Shown piece by piece: positions 8,522 through 16,281 of a stretch of DNA of 45,778 nucleotides. The notes beneath the pieces are model-generated. The model saw only the letters and a list, made by a program, of their open reading frames with translations. It had not been told where the DNA came from and made no database searches. The DNA is from JAABQT01 sp035459025. Its GTDB lineage: Bacteria; Pseudomonadota; Gammaproteobacteria; Burkholderiales; SG8-39. The position numbers and the translations under genes are program-made. The stretch lies in contig DATHYT010000019.1 in the NCBI GenBank assembly GCA_035459025.1, positions 1 through 45,778 on the forward strand, written 5' to 3'. How positions within the stretch are numbered: the stretch's first letter is position 1; the number at the start of each line of letters is the position of its first letter.

Positions 8522-9723
8522 CCGTAGAGCTCCGCGTAGGGCAGGAAGCGCACCGTGTCGCCGCGCCGGATGGCGTGGTTGGGCGGGTTGTCCACCAGGC
8601 CGTCGGCCCAGGCCGTCGAGGTCATCACCGCCGAGTCCTGCGTCGGATAGATCTCGAGGCCACCCTGCGCGTTCCATTTTACGCGCAGGTATTCGCGCCG
8701 CGCGTCGGGCTCGGGCCAGTCGAAGTCGGCGCGCGCCGCCACGGCGCGCGGCTGCACCGCGGCGATGCCCTGCGTCTTGAGCAGGAACGGCCGCACGAAG
8801 ATGAGAAAGGTCACGAAGCTGGACACCGGGTTCCCGGGCAGGCCGATGAAGGCGGCATCGCCCACCTTGCCGAAGGCGAGCGGGCGCCCGGGCTTCATCG
8901 CGATCTTCCACATGAGGAGCGAGCCTTCCGCCTCGACCGCGGGCTTGACGAAGTCGGCGTCCCCGACCGAGACGCCGCCCGAGGTGACGATCACGTCGCA
9001 CTCGGCGGCGGCGCGCTTTAGCACCGCGCGCGTGTCCTCGAGCGTGTCGGGCACGATGCCGTAGTCGCGCACCTCGCAGCCGAAGGTGGCGGCGAGCCCG
9101 TTCAGCGTGAAACGGTTGGAGTTGTAGATGCGCCCGGGCGGCAGCGGATCGCCCGGCATCACCAGCTCGTCGCCGGTGAAAAACAGGCCCATGCGCACGC
9201 GCCGATAGAGCGGCAGCGTCTTGATGCCCACGGACGCGGCGAGACCCGTATCCTGCGGCCGCAGCCGGATGCCGGCGGTCAGCACCTGCGCACCCTTCGC
9301 GATGTCGCTCGCGCGACGCCGGATCCAGGCGTCCTTCTGCGGCACCTTCTTGATGGTCACGGCCTCGCCGTCGGCGGCGCAGAACTCCTGCATGACGACG
9401 GCATCCGCCCCGGGCGGGATCGGCGCACCCGTGAAGATGCGCGCGGCGGTGCCGGGCGCGAGCGCCTGGCCCACCGCGCCGGCCATGATGCGCTGGGCCA
9501 CCTTCAGCTTCGTATCGGGCGCCTTGACGTCGGCGGTGCGCACCGCATAGCCGTCCATGGCGCTGTTGTCCATCGGCGGCACGTCCATGGTGGAGGCCTG
9601 CGAGCGTGCGAGCACGCGCCCGGTGGCTTCGAGCGTGGGCACTTCTTGCACCTCGGCGACCGGCCGCGCGCCGGCGAGCAGCACCTCCAGCGCCTCGTCT
9701 ACGGAAAGCAGTCCCTTGTTCAT
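8518..9723 (-). CDS. moeA: Molybdopterin molybdenumtransferase MoeA (copy 1)
   Basis: This 401-residue enzyme inserts the metal oxyanion into adenylylated molybdopterin. Family marks: MDVPPMDNSAMDGYAVR near residues 50-66, the loop TGAPIPPGADAVVMQE, FFTGDELV and the GGVSVGDADFVK segment, then GKVGDAAFIGLPGNPVSSFV. The ATG at 9723 is used because it overlaps the mobB stop by four bases; longer readings add only an Arg-rich stretch. A second moeA lies at 29914-31170, so this copy, next to tungstate uptake genes, may be specialised for one metal. That division of labour is inference. Confidence 0.95.
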   Translation of the reverse strand: MNKGLLSVDEALEVLLAGARPVAEVQEVPTLEATGRVLARSQASTMDVPPMDNSAMDGYAVRTADVKAPDTKLKVAQRIMAGAVGQALAPGTAARIFTGAPIPPGADAVVMQEFCAADGEAVTIKKVPQKDAWIRRRASDIAKGAQVLTAGIRLRPQDTGLAASVGIKTLPLYRRVRMGLFFTGDELVMPGDPLPPGRIYNSNRFTLNGLAATFGCEVRDYGIVPDTLEDTRAVLKRAAAECDVIVTSGGVSVGDADFVKPAVEAEGSLLMWKIAMKPGRPLAFGKVGDAAFIGLPGNPVSSFVTFLIFVRPFLLKTQGIAAVQPRAVAARADFDWPEPDARREYLRVKWNAQGGLEIYPTQDSAVMTSTAWADGLVDNPPNHAIRRGDTVRFLPYAELYG

Positions 9724-10214
9724 GCGAGCTTCAGGTGCCTGACGATGAATTCGGCGATCCCGGCGTCGTCGTTGAGATCCAGCAGCGGCAGCTTCGTCTC
9801 CAGCTTCGTGTCGCTCGCGACGGCGACGATGTGCGGGTCCTGCGGGTGCAGCAGCCCTTCGCCGGTGAGCGCGCGCCACACTTCGAGCTTGGGGATCGGC
9901 GCGTGCTTGAAGCCTTCCACGATCAGCAGGTCGCAGGGCGACAAGTGCCTGACCTGGTCCTCGAACGAAGGTTCCTGCGCGCCGCGCAGCTCGTGCATCA
10001 GCACCCAGCGCCGCGACGAGGTCACCAGCACCTCGGAGGCGCCGGCGTAGCGGTGGCGGTAGGAGTCCTTGCCCGGGTGGTCGACGTCGAAGGTGTGGTG
10101 CGCGTGCTTGATGAGCGAGACGCGCAAGCCCCGCGCCGTGAAGCGCGGGATCAGCTTTTCGATCAGCGTGGTCTTGCCGCTGCCGGACCAGCCGGCGAAG
10201 CCGAAGGTCTTCAT
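9720..10214 (-). CDS. mobB: Molybdopterin-guanine dinucleotide biosynthesis protein MobB
   Basis: This 164-residue P-loop GTPase assists MobA in forming the guanine dinucleotide form of the cofactor, the form used by formate dehydrogenases. The Walker A GWSGSGKTT lies at about residues 8-16, then LIKHAHHTFDVDHPGKDSYRH (a MobB hallmark) and DLLIVEGFKHAPIPKLEV. It overlaps the TauE-family gene and moeA by four bases on each side. The partner mobA is 19 kb away on the other strand. Confidence 0.95.
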   Translation of the reverse strand: MKTFGFAGWSGSGKTTLIEKLIPRFTARGLRVSLIKHAHHTFDVDHPGKDSYRHRYAGASEVLVTSSRRWVLMHELRGAQEPSFEDQVRHLSPCDLLIVEGFKHAPIPKLEVWRALTGEGLLHPQDPHIVAVASDTKLETKLPLLDLNDDAGIAEFIVRHLKLA

Positions 10215-10966
10215 GTCAGGATCAGCTTCGCGCCGGCCAGCACCAGCACCGCGGCGAGCAGCCGGCGCACGATCGGGTTGGTGAAGCGCCGGCTCCCGTA
10301 CTCGGCGCCGAGCCAGCCGCCGACGAGCACGGCGGCCGCGAGCAGCCAGATCGCCGGCGGCAGCGCGGCGGTGCCCGCGACGTAGCCCGCGCTCAGCCCG
10401 GCGAGGGAGTTGACGAGAATGAAGGGCGCGGCGACCGCGGAGGTCTGCTTGGTCCCCGCCCAGCCGAGGAGGAGCACCAGCGGGCTGAGGAAGATCCCGC
10501 CACCCACGCCGGTCAGCCCGGCGAGGAGCCCCAGCGCGGCGCCGATGGCGAGCGCAAGTGGCACCGCGGGCTCGCGCACCGGGCGCATCTCAGCGCCCGC
10601 CGCGGCACTGCGCCACAGCGGCCAGGCGGCGTACACCAGCACCGCGCCGACCACCACCTTGTAGACGTTGCCCGGGAGCGCGATCGCGCCGCCCAGGTAG
10701 GCGAACGGGATCGACACCGCGGCGAACGGCCAGAACAGGCGCCAGCGGAAGTAGCCCGCGCGCCAGAACTTCCAGGTGGCGAGCGAGGACACGATCACGT
10801 TCAGGGTGAGCGCCACGGGCCGCATCTCGGCCGGGGCGATCCCCGCGAGCGCCATGGCCGCGATGTAGGCCGACGCGCCGCCATGGCCGACCGAGGCGTA
10901 GACGAAGGCGGCCGCCAGCATGCCGGCGGCGAGCAGCGCAATAAGGGGGTCGCTCGCACCGATCAC
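10211..10966 (-). CDS. TauE/SafE-family (sulfite exporter-like) membrane protein
   Basis: This 251-residue inner-membrane protein has about eight hydrophobic helices and the family repeat signatures: an N-terminal VYASVGHGGASAYI loop and a middle GLLAGLTGVGGGIFLSPLVL loop, where the Gly-rich VGGG motif is typical. TauE/SafE proteins move small organic or sulfur anions. The start is a GTG at 10966, 24 bases after the tupA stop; the stop overlaps mobB by four bases. Its place between tungstate uptake and cofactor synthesis hints at transport of sulfite, sulfate or an oxyanion, but substrate and direction cannot be read from sequence. Confidence 0.87.
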   Translation of the reverse strand: MIGASDPLIALLAAGMLAAAFVYASVGHGGASAYIAAMALAGIAPAEMRPVALTLNVIVSSLATWKFWRAGYFRWRLFWPFAAVSIPFAYLGGAIALPGNVYKVVVGAVLVYAAWPLWRSAAAGAEMRPVREPAVPLALAIGAALGLLAGLTGVGGGIFLSPLVLLLGWAGTKQTSAVAAPFILVNSLAGLSAGYVAGTAALPPAIWLLAAAVLVGGWLGAEYGSRRFTNPIVRRLLAAVLVLAGAKLILT

Positions 10967-10990
10967 CTTCGCTATTTATCATGAAACGCG

Positions 10991-11788
10991 TCAGCGCCCG
11001 GCGTTGGGAAAGTACAGCTGCTCGCCCCCGATCGCATAGGCGGCGATCGCTGCCTGTCCTGCGGGCGACACCAGCCAGCCGATGAACGCCTCGCCGCTCG
11101 CCCGCTTCACGTGCGGATGCCTGGCCGGATTGACCAGCATGACGCCGTACTGGTTGAACAGGCGCGCGTCGCCCTGCACCAGGATCGCGAGCTCGGCCCG
11201 GTTCTTGAACGCGAGCCAGGTGCCGCGGTCGGTGAGCGCATAGGCATTCATGCCCGAGGCCGTGTTCAGCGTCGCGCCCATGCCCGAGCCCGTCTCGCGA
11301 TACCAGGCGCCTTTCGGCTCGATGCCGGCCGCCGTCCAAAGGCGCAGCTCGGCCGAATGCGTGCCGCTCTTGTCGCCGCGCGAGGCGAAAGCCGCCTTCG
11401 CGTCCTGAAACTTCTTCAGCGCCGCCACCGCGTCCTGCATGCCCCCGACGCGCGCGGGATCCGATCGGGGCCCGACGATGACGTAGTCGTTGTACATGAC
11501 GTCGCGCCGGCCGACGAACCAGCCCTCCTCGACCAGCCTGAGCTCGGCGGCCTTGTCGTGCACGAAGACGACGTCGCAGTCGCCGCGCCTGCCGGTGTCG
11601 AGCGCCTGGCCGGTGCCCTGGGCGACGACGCGAACCTCGATGCCGGTCTTGTTCCGGAATATCGGCAGGAGGTGCTTGAACAGGCCGGAGTTCTCGGTCG
11701 AGGTGGTCGACGACACGACGATGAAGGTGCTCTGCGCCCGTGCCGCCGGCGCCAGCGCGAGCAGCGCGACAAGCAGGATTGCCCTCAG
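10991..11788 (-). CDS. tupA: Tungstate ABC transporter substrate-binding protein TupA
   Basis: This is a periplasmic oxyanion-binding protein of about 265 residues. The sequence SSTTSTENSGLF followed by VVAQGTGQAL and RRDVMYNDYVIVGP is the TupA pattern rather than ModA, so tungstate is the likely ligand. The reading frame has no ATG, GTG or TTG before the conserved region except a GTG at 11716, which would remove the whole signal peptide. A CTG at 11788 overlaps the tupC stop (CTGA) and starts a good signal peptide, RAILLVALLALAPAARA then QSTF. I therefore choose CTG, which is rare. Codons between 11717 and 11788 were translated by hand. Confidence 0.9.
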   Translation of the reverse strand: MRAILLVALLALAPAARAQSTFIVVSSTTSTENSGLFKHLLPIFRNKTGIEVRVVAQGTGQALDTGRRGDCDVVFVHDKAAELRLVEEGWFVGRRDVMYNDYVIVGPRSDPARVGGMQDAVAALKKFQDAKAAFASRGDKSGTHSAELRLWTAAGIEPKGAWYRETGSGMGATLNTASGMNAYALTDRGTWLAFKNRAELAILVQGDARLFNQYGVMLVNPARHPHVKRASGEAFIGWLVSPAGQAAIAAYAIGGEQLYFPNAGR

Positions 11789-12495
11789 GCCCAGGGCAGC
11801 TCTCCCTTCACGAAAGCCGCGGCCTCGGGCGACGCCGGCCGGGGGAAGAACGCTCCCACGGGCGCGCGCTCGAGCACGCGCCCCTGGTGCAGGTAGACCA
11901 CCTCGTCGCCCAGGCGCCGCGCCTGGCCCAGGCTGTGCGTCGACATGACGATCTTGGTGCCCGCGGCGTCGAAGGCGCGGATGATGCTTTCGATCTCTCG
12001 CGTGGCGCCGGGATCGAGGCTGGCGGTCGGCTCATCGAGGAACAGCACCTCGGGGTGCAGCGCCCAGGCGCGCGCGAGCGCCAGGCGCTGCTGCTCGCCG
12101 CCCGAGAGCACGCGCGCCGGACGCGCGGCGGCCGCGATCAGGCCGACCTCGGCGAGCGCCTCGCGCGCCAGCCGCTCGCGCTCGGGCGCCGCAACGCCCG
12201 CGGCCTCAAGCGCATAGGTCACATTGGCGAGCGCCGATCGGCGCAGCATCACCGGCCGCTGGAACACCATTGCCTGGCGGCGGCTTGCGCCCCGCGCGCG
12301 CCACTCGATTCGGCCGGCGCTCGGCGCAAGCAGCCCGTGCATCAGCCGCATGAGGACGCTCTTGCCCGCGCCGTTGGCGCCCAGGATGATGGTGCTCGCC
12401 CCGGCCTCGAGCGTCAGGCTGACGCCATCGATGATCGCGCGCCCGCCCGCGACGTACGACACCTGCTCCAGCCGCAGCGGCAGGATGCCGTTCAT
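11785..12495 (-). CDS. tupC: Tungstate ABC transporter ATP-binding protein TupC
   Basis: This 236-residue ABC ATPase has Walker A GANGAGKS at 39-46, LSGGEQQR signature at 130-137 and Walker B VLFLDEPTASLD at 150-161, with a final His in MSTHSLGQA. It drives tungstate import through TupB. ModC proteins carry an extra C-terminal TOBE regulatory domain of about 120 residues; this protein stops after the nucleotide-binding domain, which supports Tup over Mod. It overlaps tupB by four bases (ATGA) and its TGA stop overlaps the proposed CTG start of tupA. Confidence 0.92.
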   Translation of the reverse strand: MNGILPLRLEQVSYVAGGRAIIDGVSLTLEAGASTIILGANGAGKSVLMRLMHGLLAPSAGRIEWRARGASRRQAMVFQRPVMLRRSALANVTYALEAAGVAAPERERLAREALAEVGLIAAAARPARVLSGGEQQRLALARAWALHPEVLFLDEPTASLDPGATREIESIIRAFDAAGTKIVMSTHSLGQARRLGDEVVYLHQGRVLERAPVGAFFPRPASPEAAAFVKGELPWA

Positions 12496-13187
12496 CCGTA
12501 GCGCCGCGCGGCCGCGTCGCGGATCAGGTGCGCCCCCGCGTTCAGCGCCAGGACGATCGCGATCAGCACCATGCCCAGGCCAAGGGCGAGCGGCAGGTCA
12601 CCCTTGGAAGTCTCCAGCGCGATGGCGGTGGTCATCACCCGCGTCACCCCATCGATGTTGCCGCCGACGATCATCACCGCGCCGACCTCGGCGCTCGCAC
12701 GGCCGAGCCCCGCGAGCACCGCGGTGAGCAGCGAGAAGCGGATGTCCCACAGCACCGTGAGCGCGCCGCGCAGCCCGTCGACGCCGAGCGAGCGCAGTTG
12801 CTCTTCGTACTCCAGCCATGCGTCCTCCACGGCCTGGCGCGCGAGCGCGGCGATGATCGGCAGCACGAGTACCGTCTGCGCGATGACCATGGCGCGCGGC
12901 GTGAAGAGCAGCCCCAGCTCGCCGAGCGGGCCAGCGCGCGAGAGCAGCAGGTAAATGAAGAGCCCGACCACCACCGGGGGCAGGCCCATCAGCGCGTTCA
13001 GCACCACGATCAGCGCCTGGCGACCGGGAAAACGGCCCACCGCCAGCACGGCGCCGAGCGGCAGCCCGGCGAGCGTGGCGAGCGCCACGGCCGACAGGCT
13101 CACCGCCAGCGACAGGCCGACGATCTCCCACAAGCGCAGGTCGAGGGTGGCGACCAGGCGCAGCCCGGCACCCAGCGCCTCAAGCAT
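12492..13187 (-). CDS. tupB: Tungstate ABC transporter permease TupB
   Basis: This 231-residue inner-membrane permease has about five to six helices. After the N-terminal helix it shows a long hydrophobic region including NALMGLPPVVVGLFIYLLLSR (split by a Pro-rich turn) and the cytoplasmic coupling loop GLGRASAEVGAVMIVGGNI near residues 160-178, the EAA-type motif contacting TupC. It is the first gene of the nine-gene tup/moa unit and is divergently transcribed from the regulator at 13270, with 82 bases between. Its operon mates identify the substrate as tungstate. Confidence 0.92.
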   Translation of the reverse strand: MLEALGAGLRLVATLDLRLWEIVGLSLAVSLSAVALATLAGLPLGAVLAVGRFPGRQALIVVLNALMGLPPVVVGLFIYLLLSRAGPLGELGLLFTPRAMVIAQTVLVLPIIAALARQAVEDAWLEYEEQLRSLGVDGLRGALTVLWDIRFSLLTAVLAGLGRASAEVGAVMIVGGNIDGVTRVMTTAIALETSKGDLPLALGLGMVLIAIVLALNAGAHLIRDAAARRYG

Positions 13188-13195
13188 GCGTCTTA

Positions 13196-13212
13196 TGCAT
13201 ATGACTGCATAT
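13196..13212. promoter_or_regulatory. Candidate operator: tandem TGCATAT repeat
   Basis: TGCATAT occurs twice, at 13196-13202 and 13206-13212, exactly ten bases apart (one helical turn), in the divergent gap between tupB and the ModE-type regulator gene. The element is AT-rich in very GC-rich surroundings and lies 9 bases from the tupB start codon. It is a natural place for the adjacent regulator to bind and repress tupBCA. It does not match the E. coli ModE consensus well, so the assignment rests on position and repetition. Confidence 0.45.
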
Positions 13213-13230
13213 CGTCATCAGTCCCGTCAC

Positions 13231-13259
13231 TTTACAGGGCCGTTTCTAGGTATTTAAAT
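13231..13259 (+). promoter_or_regulatory. Promoter of the ModE-type regulator gene
   Basis: A sigma-70-like pair is visible: TTTACA at 13231-13236 (five of six consensus bases), a 17-base spacer and TTAAAT at 13254-13259. Predicted transcription would begin around 13266, only about four bases before the ATG at 13270. No Shine-Dalgarno precedes that ATG, so the mRNA may be leaderless or nearly so. Confidence 0.55.
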
Positions 13260-13269
13260 AGGCACACTC

Positions 13270-14271
13270 ATGCATACAGGGTTCACCGTCGAGTTCGACC
13301 ATGCCTGGCTGGCGGGGCGCGAGCTGCCGCGCGAGCGCGGCCGGGCGCTGCTCAGGCTGCTCGCCGCGCTGGCCGAGGCCGAGTCGCTGCGCGAGGCCGC
13401 GCGGCGGGCCGACCTGTCATACCGCTCGGCCTGGGGCGCGCTCGCCGACGGCGCGCGCCTGTTCGGCGCGCCGCTCGTCGACATGCAGCGCGGCCGGCGC
13501 GCGCGCCTGAGCGCCCTCGGCCGCCGCGTGCTCGAGGCCGACGAGCGCGTGCGCAGTGCGCTCGGGGCGCACTTCGAGCGCCTGCGCGCGGAGATCCCGG
13601 CGCTGCTCGCCGACGCGCTGCCGGGGGCGCAGCCGCGCCTCGTGGTGCATGCGAGCCACGATCTCGCGCTCGCCGAGCTGGCGCCGCTGTGCCGCGGCAC
13701 GCTCGATCTCGAGGTGGTGTTCCGCGGCGCCGATGATTGCCTGGCGGCGCTCGCGCGCGGCGAGTGCGACGTGGCGGGGTTTCATGTTGCCGATGCGCTG
13801 CCGCGCGCCGCCGCGGCGGCCGCCGCGCTGGGGCGCTGGCTCGATCCGCGCAAGCACACGCTGCTGCATTTCGTCACGCGCGAGCAGGGCCTGATCGCGC
13901 GACCGGGCGCACGCATTCGCGGCCTGCACGACCTCGCGCGACCGGGCGTGCGCTTCATCCACCGCCAGTCGCGCGGCGCCGACACACCCTCGGTCGCCGA
14001 AGCGGTCGCCGCAGGGCATGCCGATGCCGGATTCGGACTGCGCGCCGACGCCACGCGTCACCGGCTCGCCTTCACGCCGCTTGCCACCGAGCGCTACTTC
14101 TTCGCCTGCGCCAGGACCGCGCTGCGCGGCGCCGCGCTGAAGGCGCTGCTCGACACTTTGAAAGGGAGTGCATTCGCGGTGCGCGTGGGCCGGCTGCCCG
14201 GCTACGACGCTTCCAAGTCCGGGCGCCGGGAGGCGCTCGATGCCGCGCTCACCTGGGTCGGGTCCGCGTGA
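13270..14271 (+). CDS. ModE-type transcriptional regulator with periplasmic-binding-protein-like sensor domain
   Basis: This 333-residue cytoplasmic regulator has two parts. Residues 1-110 form a ModE/LysR-like winged HTH (LREAARRADLSYRSAWGAL, then a second wing with RGRRARLSALGRRVLEAD). Residues from about 120 resemble a type II binding-protein or molybdate-binding fold (PRLVVHASHDLALAEL, then FRGADDCLAALARGECDVAGFHV and RFIHRQSRGADTPSVAEAVAAG). Classical ModE instead senses metal with TOBE domains. Being divergent from tupBCA, it most likely controls tungstate/molybdate uptake by sensing the oxyanion. The ATG has no Shine-Dalgarno but sits close to a predicted transcription start. Confidence 0.85.
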   Translation: MHTGFTVEFDHAWLAGRELPRERGRALLRLLAALAEAESLREAARRADLSYRSAWGALADGARLFGAPLVDMQRGRRARLSALGRRVLEADERVRSALGAHFERLRAEIPALLADALPGAQPRLVVHASHDLALAELAPLCRGTLDLEVVFRGADDCLAALARGECDVAGFHVADALPRAAAAAAALGRWLDPRKHTLLHFVTREQGLIARPGARIRGLHDLARPGVRFIHRQSRGADTPSVAEAVAAGHADAGFGLRADATRHRLAFTPLATERYFFACARTALRGAALKALLDTLKGSAFAVRVGRLPGYDASKSGRREALDAALTWVGSA

Positions 14272-14375
14272 CAGGGTCGGCGGCGCACGCGCATAGTCGG
14301 CGCCGCGGGGACTTGCAGACTCCCCTGCGAAGACGCCCTCGCGTCCAAGCTCTGCGGACTCTCCAGGAGAGACCC

Positions 14376-14675
14376 ATGGACGCGAGCATCACCGCCGCTG
14401 CACTCCAGCAAGCGCTTCGTTCAAGCAATCCCCCGCTCGTCATCGACGTGCGCAAGCGCCCGGCGTTCCTCGCCGCGCCCGACATGATCCGCGGCGCGCT
14501 GCGCCGCGATCCCGAGTCGCCCGGCGCACTGCCCTGCGCGGACGACGTCGTCGTGTACTGTGTGCACGGCCACGAGATGCTCGAGCACGGCATGGTGATG
14601 TACGACGCGCTCTACGCCTGGTGCCGCAGCACCAAGTCCGAGGTGCACACGTGGAACCCCGCCCTGATCCGGTAA
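14376..14675 (+). CDS. Short rhodanese-like protein, atypical C-terminus
   Basis: This 99-residue protein starts with an ATG preceded by AGGAGA. Residues 20-50 follow the rhodanese pattern (LVIDVRKRPAF, then DMIRGALRRDPE), and VVVYCVHGHEM near residues 58-68 is the active-site loop with the catalytic Cys. Single-domain rhodaneses of this type normally continue with an alanine-rich helix and a LEGGIxGW-type end. Here the sequence departs after HEMLEHG and stops early, overlapping the start of chrA. Possibly truncated or repurposed. Rhodaneses are known next to chrA genes. A sulfur-transfer role is inferred; activity is uncertain. Confidence 0.65.
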   Translation: MDASITAAALQQALRSSNPPLVIDVRKRPAFLAAPDMIRGALRRDPESPGALPCADDVVVYCVHGHEMLEHGMVMYDALYAWCRSTKSEVHTWNPALIR

Positions 14676-15973
14676 GCCTGGGCGAGGCCACGCGCTTCTG
14701 GCTGAAGCTCGGCTTCATCAGCTTCGGCGGGCCCGCCGGGCAGATCGCGATCATGCACCAGGAGCTGGTGGAGCGCCGGCGCTGGATCTCGGAGAACCGC
14801 TTTCTGCACGCGCTCAACTACTGCATGCTGCTCCCCGGGCCCGAGGCGCAGCAGCTCGCGACCTACCTCGGGTGGCTGATGCACCGCACCTGGGGCGGGA
14901 TCATCGCGGGCGGGCTGTTCGTGCTGCCTTCAGTGTTCATCCTCATCGCGCTGTCGTGGATCTACCTCGTTTGGGGCGAGGTGCCGCTGGTGGCCGGAAT
15001 CTTCTACGGCATCAAGCCGGCGGTCGTGGCGGTCGTCGCCGCGGCAGCCTGGCGCATCGGCGCGCGCACGCTGAAGAACGAATGGCACTGGGGGATCGCC
15101 GTCGCCGCTTTCCTCGCCTTGGCCGTCCTCGGCGTGCCCTTCCCCGCGATCGTCGCCGCCGCCGCCGTCATCGGCTACGCCGGCGGGCGCATCGCGCCGG
15201 CCAAGTTCTCGGGCAACGGCGGCCACGGCGCCGGCAAGCGCGGCTATGGCCCGGCGCTGGTCGACGACGACACGCCGACGCCGCCACACGCCCTATTCCG
15301 CTGGCCGCGCTTCTTCGCCATCCTCGGCATCGCCGCCGCGCTGTGGGCGCTCGCCCTCGGCGCGCTGGCGCTCGCCTTCGGCTGGCCCGGCACGCTGACC
15401 CAGATGGGCTGGTTCTTCACCAAGGCGGCGTTTCTCACCTTCGGCGGCGCCTATGCGGTGCTGCCGTACGTCTACCAGGCCGCCGTCGAGCACCACCAGT
15501 GGCTCACGGCGCCGCAGATGATCGACGGGCTGGCGCTGGGAGAGACCACGCCGGGGCCGCTCATCATGGTGGTGGCCTTTGTCGGCTTCGTCGGCGCCTG
15601 GGCGCGCGAGGCGCTCGGGCCCGAGGCGCTGGCGCTCGCCGGCACGGCGGGCGCGCTCGTCGCCACCTACTTCACCTTCCTGCCCTCGTTCGTGTTCATC
15701 TTCGCCGGCGCGCCGTTCGTCGAGACCACGCACGGCAACCTGCGCTTCACGGCGCCGCTCGCCGGCATCACCGCGGCGGTCGTCGGGGTGGTGGTGAGCC
15801 TGGCGGTGTTCTTCGCGCGGCACGTCTTTTTCACTGCCGAGGCGATCGACTGGATCTCGATCGTCCTCGCCGCCGCGGCGCTCGCTGCGCTCCTGCGCTT
15901 CAAGGCGGGGCTGATCCCCGTGATCCTCGGCTGCGGCGCCGCTGGACTGTGCTATAGAGTGCTGCTCAACTGA
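14651..15973 (+). CDS. chrA: Chromate transporter ChrA, two-domain form
   Basis: This 440-residue inner-membrane protein of the CHR family pumps chromate out and can affect sulfate. Two homologous halves are visible: the first with FWLKLGFISFGGPAGQIAIMHQ and PGPEAQQLATYLGW, the second with FFTKAAFLTFGGAYAVLPYV and ALGETTPGPLIMVVAFVGF. A poorly conserved cytoplasmic linker (about residues 185-225) joins them. I place the start at GTG 14651, close to the conserved region; another GTG at 14621 is possible. Either overlaps the rhodanese-like gene, so the two are probably co-translated. No chrB is seen in the window. Confidence 0.92.
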   Translation: MEPRPDPVSLGEATRFWLKLGFISFGGPAGQIAIMHQELVERRRWISENRFLHALNYCMLLPGPEAQQLATYLGWLMHRTWGGIIAGGLFVLPSVFILIALSWIYLVWGEVPLVAGIFYGIKPAVVAVVAAAAWRIGARTLKNEWHWGIAVAAFLALAVLGVPFPAIVAAAAVIGYAGGRIAPAKFSGNGGHGAGKRGYGPALVDDDTPTPPHALFRWPRFFAILGIAAALWALALGALALAFGWPGTLTQMGWFFTKAAFLTFGGAYAVLPYVYQAAVEHHQWLTAPQMIDGLALGETTPGPLIMVVAFVGFVGAWAREALGPEALALAGTAGALVATYFTFLPSFVFIFAGAPFVETTHGNLRFTAPLAGITAAVVGVVVSLAVFFARHVFFTAEAIDWISIVLAAAALAALLRFKAGLIPVILGCGAAGLCYRVLLN

Positions 15974-15984
15974 GGAGGAGCGCC

Positions 15985-16281
15985 ATGGCCGGCTACGTCG
16001 TCGTCGAAGTGGATGTCACCGATTCCGCGGCCTACGAGGAGTACCGCAAGCTCGTTCCCGCCACCATCGCCAAGTACGGCGGCAGATTCCTCGTGCGGGG
16101 CGGCGCGATCGAGAGCAAGGAAGGCGGCTGGCAGCCCAAGCGCCTCGTGGTGCTGGAGTTTCCGTCGCTGGAGGACGCGCGCAAGTGGTATGCGTCGCCC
16201 GAGTACGCGCCCGCGCTGGCGCTGCGGCTGAAAGCCGCGCGCTCGAAGCTGCTGCTGGTGGAAGGCGCGCCCCCGGCCTAG
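15985..16281 (+). CDS. DUF1330 domain protein
   Basis: This 98-residue protein fits the small ferredoxin-like-fold DUF1330 family: AGYVVVEVDVTDSAAYEEY at the start, YGGRFLVRGG near residues 31-40, and LVVLEFPSLEDARKWYASPEY near 52-72. Length is normal for the family, whose biochemical role is unknown. A strong Shine-Dalgarno (GAGGAGG) sits between the chrA stop and the ATG, 11 bases apart, so it belongs to the chrA transcript. Confidence 0.88.
   Translation: MAGYVVVEVDVTDSAAYEEYRKLVPATIAKYGGRFLVRGGAIESKEGGWQPKRLVVLEFPSLEDARKWYASPEYAPALALRLKAARSKLLLVEGAPPA

Noticed and set aside
14272..14375. A terminator or promoter between the regulator and the rhodanese-like gene
   Set aside because: Only a weak GGGGA/TCCCC stem with an eight-base loop is present and no -35/-10 pair stands out, so I did not call a site in these 104 bases.
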